A stretch of 64,000 bases of DNA from Clarkia xantiana subsp. parviflora (taxonomy: Eukaryota; Streptophyta; Magnoliopsida; Myrtales; Onagraceae): NCBI GenBank assembly GCA_036873135.1, contig JAPTYO010000010.1:9958634-10022633 (forward strand), read 5' to 3'. The notes below the pieces were generated by a model. That model worked only from the letters and a program-made list of their open reading frames with translations, ran no database searches and had not been told where the DNA came from. Every line of letters begins with the position of its first letter. Position 1 is the first letter of the stretch. A program made the translations under genes and the position numbers. Below are positions 60,816-64,000 of this stretch, piece after piece.

Positions 60816-61165
60816 GGGTTAAAAACACAATAGGGGTCTGAGTTGACAATTGTGGTCTGAATTGAAAAATAATATTATTAAGGGTCTGAATTTTGAGTTA
60901 TGTTTATATGAGAGGTCTCCGTCTATTTTTTCTGTTAAAAGTGACGGAAAGTGGTCACATGCTTGGCATGTGACCGAAAATAAACTGAAAATCCGAAAAT
61001 GCCCTTTGACAAAGTGTGTCCCTCAAATGTTTGACCTAAAAAGGCGAAAATGCCCTTTAAACCACCACAGCTCCGGCAACCACCACCCGACTCCGGCGAC
61101 CACCACCCCAGCTCCGGCGATCCTAGCCCCCCTCCGGCGATCCAAAATAGCTCCGATCGGAGCCA
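60816..61165. mobile_element. Truncated Mutator-like element
   Basis: The left end GGGTTAAAAACACAATAGGGG and following sequence match 63373-63480. The GACGGAAAGTGGTCACATGC and CTCCGGCGACCACCACC core matches 7048-7920. No right terminal repeat was found. Confidence 0.75.
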
Positions 61166-61499
61166 AATATTACAAAATCATCCTAAATCAAGTACCATAA
61201 TATTTTGACAAATAATTTGAAATATTCTCATTATACAAATAATAATTTCATAAAGAAAGTCGATATTGAATTTTCATAAAGAAAGTCGATATTAAATATT
61301 AATAAATCCAACATTTAAAAAAAAAAGTCGATATCGAATTTTCAAGTGATCTTGAAGCTAGCACATGAAATCCTATTATAAGTTGTTTTTTTTTGCCAGT
61401 ATAAGTTTTTGTTATTACAATCAAATCTTATTAAAGTTTTTTAAATATATTAATGTACTGAATGTGCAATATTTTTAAAATTATTGGTCTTTATATAAA

Positions 61500-61940
61500 T
61501 ATTAAGTTTCAAATAAACCGTGTCATGCAGGTCTATCGTTTACCTACTGGTCATATCTATACGGACATGCCTAAAAGCAAGTCTAGCCGTGTCAACAAAT
61601 CTGTCATACACGGCACAAATTTTAGTGCAGATAAGGACATGAAAATAACAGGTATGTTACATAACGTGTGTCGTGTCAGAAATTGCCACCTCTAATCCCA
61701 GCACACGGAGCTCCTAGCGCACCTCGAGGGGGAAGGGCCTAAGAAGTGTGAAGACGGGGGAGTGGAGAGGAGGGGAAAAGACTCAGGAGTCAGGAGGGAA
61801 GTGAAAGTGAAAAGTGGAGGAAATTGGAAAAGAGAGAGCTTGGTCGGACCAAGTTTGAGCCGGGTCTGACCGGATGAACCGAGAATCGAACTTCTCGCCG
61901 GCTCGATGTCCGGTCCGGCTTTGATAACACTGATTATAGT
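61500..61940. mobile_element. Remnants of two DNA elements
   Basis: 61505-61695 ends GTGTCGTGTCAGAAATTGCC ACCTCTA, like the right end of the nested hAT at 17433-17982. 61840-61940 ends GTCCGGCTTTGATAACACTG, like the element at 43711-44068. Neither has both ends. Confidence 0.5.
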
Positions 61941-61959
61941 TAATAACAGACTATGACTG

Positions 61960-62320
61960 TCTTGGAAATAAACAAACTCTGATTGTTATATAAGTTATGA
62001 CACTGTAAAAAAAAAAAAACAATAAATCATCCAACAAAGGCACACTCTTATTCTAATAAGAACAAACTCTGAATTTGTTGTCTTATTTATGAGTTATGGC
62101 ATTTAAAAAAAGGGCAAATTAAATCCAACAAAGGCAAACTCTAAAAAGCAAAGAAATCCAACAAAGGCAAGAAAAAGAAAGAAATCCAACAAAGGCAGAC
62201 TCTTATTCTAATAATAACAAAGTCTGAATTTAATGCCTTATAGTTATATATGAATTATGATATTGCAAAAAAAAATAAGGCAATAAATCAAAGTAAGGCC
62301 GGCTCTTATTTATAATTAAT
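61960..62320 (+). repeat. Tandem repeats upstream of the second S1-like gene
   Basis: Diverged version of the array at 58893-59225. It shares AACAAACTCTGA, GAGTTATGACACTG and AATCCAACAAAGGCA units in a partly rearranged order. Confidence 0.8.
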
Positions 62321-62379
62321 TAGTATATAAACTATATAGAATTGCATAGTCTCATTAACATAACTATCCAAAGACAAAA

Positions 62380-62826
62380 ATGTATTCCCAGATTTTTATT
62401 AGGAGTAGAAGCAGCAGATGTGCGTTTCTAATCGTTATGCTGCTAGCTTCGCTGAAGATAGGCTCATTCGAAGCCATTTCGTCGACAAACAATTTAGACG
62501 ACCATAAACATGTTTCGTCGATAAACAATTTGCCCGGTGGTGCGAGCCTGACGATTCACTGTAAGTCGAAACAAGACGATCTTGGTGTTCAAGTGGTGAG
62601 TCCAGGTGGTTCATGGGGGTTTCAATTCAGGACTAATTTTTTCTGCACCACGTTGTTCTTCTGCACATTGGAGTGGCCAGGTGCAAATCATGAGTTTGAC
62701 ATATTCGATTGCGTTAGGGATTCTAATCGGTGTGTTGATTGTAGATGGAGTATTCTGCCAACAGGGCCTTGTTTGTATAATGATAAGACTTTTAAGTTTG
62801 ATATCTGTGAGCCTTGGAAAAAATAA
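62380..62826 (+). CDS. S1-like secreted protein (S-protein homologue), copy 2
   Basis: Intronless, 148 residues, starting MYSQIF. It differs from copy 1 at 12 positions (R4Q, R27I, P34S, S38N, T46S, E65Q, A70V, K84R, A85T, F115S, K122R, S138F). All nine Cys, the signal peptide and the GGSWGFQF and LEWPG motifs are kept. Both frames are fully open, which suggests both may be functional. Promoter TATATAA lies at 62324. It lies in a duplicated block of about 1.2 kb that includes the upstream array and downstream fragments. Confidence 0.92.
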   Translation: MYSQIFIRSRSSRCAFLIVMLLASLKIGSFEAISSTNNLDDHKHVSSINNLPGGASLTIHCKSKQDDLGVQVVSPGGSWGFQFRTNFFCTTLFFCTLEWPGANHEFDIFDCVRDSNRCVDCRWSILPTGPCLYNDKTFKFDICEPWKK

Positions 62827-62897
62827 GTGAATCGGGAATGTATTATTAGATTGTTCATGTATGCCTGTTTAATTGAAAATAAGACTACGATCGGTGT

Positions 62898-62984
62898 TTC
62901 GATTGTACGTGAAGTGTTAAACCAAATAAACCTTGTTTGTATAATGCTAGAACCGGTGAATTTGATACGTGTGAGTAGTGGAAT
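62898..62984 (+). pseudogene. Truncated S1-like 3' end, second copy
   Basis: Equivalent to 59818-59901. Codons in the aligned frame read KPCLYNARTGEFDTCE, then a stop, then WNK. It keeps the frame longer than its sister, so the two decayed independently after the block duplication. Confidence 0.8.
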
Positions 62985-63051
62985 AAAAAAAATAAAAAAA
63001 AACTACCTATCCAATAACATACATAAAATAATACAAAACTTCTTCTTTAAC

Positions 63052-63372
63052 ATAAAGTGTTTCTTATTAATTTGATGACAATGAGTCGCAAACCAGAAGT
63101 TGTTGTAGCATGGTAATATAGAAGAATTTGAATTGTATTATTGATCTTGTTTAGAATTGATTATATATATATATAAAAGACTAAATCTATATAACAATAT
63201 GATAAGAAAAATATAATCTAATAATATATTAAAAACATATTCATTCCTTATAATTTATATAACTTTATCCGAATATAATAAAATATAGTTTATTCCCTAA
63301 TTGGTAAAACTGGAAAACAAGAACCACTAAATACATTTGCACAGTCTACTGCCAAAATGATATTATAAAATC
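63052..63372 (-). pseudogene. Second decayed MNS5 fragment, split by a solo LTR
   Basis: 63052-63115 and 63305-63372 together match 50310-50465 of the MNS5-like gene: AAAGTGTTTCTT, ACAATGAGTCGCAAACCAGA, GTTGTTGTAG, CATGGTAA, and CAAGAACCA. The same roughly 27-bp exon 2 deletion is present as at 59952-60118, so the deletion predates the block duplication. A solo LTR interrupts it. Confidence 0.8.
63111..63309 (-). mobile_element. Solo LTR of the TRIM-like family
   Basis: About 63116-63304, matching the LTRs at 19893-20085 and 20519-20705 (TATAGAAGAATTTGAATTG...TATAATAAAATATA). It is flanked by the direct repeat TGGTAA on each side, consistent with a 5-bp target duplication. The unoccupied site is visible in the MNS5 source sequence. 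Confidence 0.82.
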
Positions 63373-64000
63373 GGGTTAAGAACACAATAGGGGCCTGAAT
63401 GTTTGCCCATGTTGCCAAAAGGGGTCTGAATTGAAAAAACGTATTATTAAGGGCCTGAATTTTGAGTTTTGTGTTTTTTCAAGTCTCCGTCCAAATTTTC
63501 TGTTAAATCTAACAGAATCACGTGAAAAGACAAAAATACCCTTTTGTAATTATTATACAATTTATCAATTTAATTAATAAAATGTGAAATGTCTAAAATA
63601 CCCCTACACACTAATTATGCCCTTAAGGCCACCACGCTCCGGCCACCGCCCGGCGACCACCACCCGGCTCCGGCGACCACCACCGGCCTCCGGCGACCGC
63701 CGCCGGCCAAAAAAGCTCCGATTGGAGCTCCGAAGCTCCGATCGGAGCCAAAAAAGCTCCGATCGGGGCCACAGGGCTCCTGATCGGAGCTCTGTGGCTC
63801 CCGATCGGAGCCACAGGGCTCCAGATCGGAGCTTTTTTAGCTCCGATCGGAGCTTTTCGGTCGTCGCCGGAGGTCGGTAGTGGTCGCCGGAGGCCGGTGG
63901 TGGTCGCCGGAGGTCGGTGGTGGTCGCCGGAGTCGGGGTGGTGGTGGTCGCCGGAGCTGTGGTGGCTTAAAGGGTATTTTCGTAATTTTAGGTCAAACAT
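63373..64000. mobile_element. Mutator-like element running off the window
   Basis: The left end GGGTTAAGAACACAATAGGGG matches 60816. The core at 63630-63960 is a large inverted repeat: CTCCGGCGACCACCACC-type units on the left and GGTGGTGGTCGCCGGAG on the right. Between them are many GCTCCGATCGGAGC palindromes. The right end lies beyond 64000. Confidence 0.8.

Overview
This is a window of a plant nuclear genome, most likely a eudicot. It has AT-rich intergenic DNA, genes with many GT-AG introns, plant-only protein families (PADRE/DUF4228, CBP60, S1-like secreted proteins) and a dense mix of plant transposon families. I cannot name the species. No organellar, rRNA, tRNA or CRISPR sequence was seen.

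I could rebuild six protein-coding genes. They are a three-exon PADRE-domain gene (12.9-14.4 kb, +); a four-exon succinate dehydrogenase subunit 7-like gene (24.3-26.6 kb, -); a seven-exon CBP60 calmodulin-binding regulator (27.7-31.0 kb, -); a 14-exon GH47 alpha-mannosidase-like ERAD gene of the MNS5/EDEM type (46.5-50.9 kb, -); and two intronless S1-like secreted proteins (59.3 and 62.4 kb, +). The two S1-like genes are a recent tandem duplication with an offset of about 3.08 kb. Each has a broken S1 tail behind it and a decayed piece of MNS5 intron/exon 2 further downstream. A run of six decayed leucine-rich-repeat exons of an ERECTA-type receptor kinase lies at 55.3-56.2 kb (-).

Mobile DNA explains most of the rest. 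0-12 kb: a 5'-truncated LINE with a hAT element inside it, two Mutator-like elements, a small MITE and a PIF/Harbinger MITE. 15-23 kb: small MITEs, a 562-bp Mutator-like foldback, a hAT nested in another hAT, a Tourist-like MITE, a small LTR (TRIM-like) element with a 30-31 bp internal tandem repeat, and a Copia remnant. 32.7-43.7 kb: a very young 11.0-kb Ty3/gypsy element of the Tat type with two RNase H domains. It has near-identical 623-bp LTRs, a 5-bp target duplication, a broken gag-pol on the minus strand, an antisense spliced ORF with its own TATA box, and a 50/51-bp tandem repeat. 43.7-64 kb: further MITEs, a 1.46-kb non-autonomous Helitron and truncated Mutator-like copies.

The host genes are unrelated housekeeping, signalling and secretory-pathway genes and do not form a pathway. 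The most unusual parts are the antisense spliced gene in the retrotransposon, the S1 cluster built from duplicated pieces that include MNS5 fragments, two probable GC-AG introns, and several precisely bounded nested insertions.
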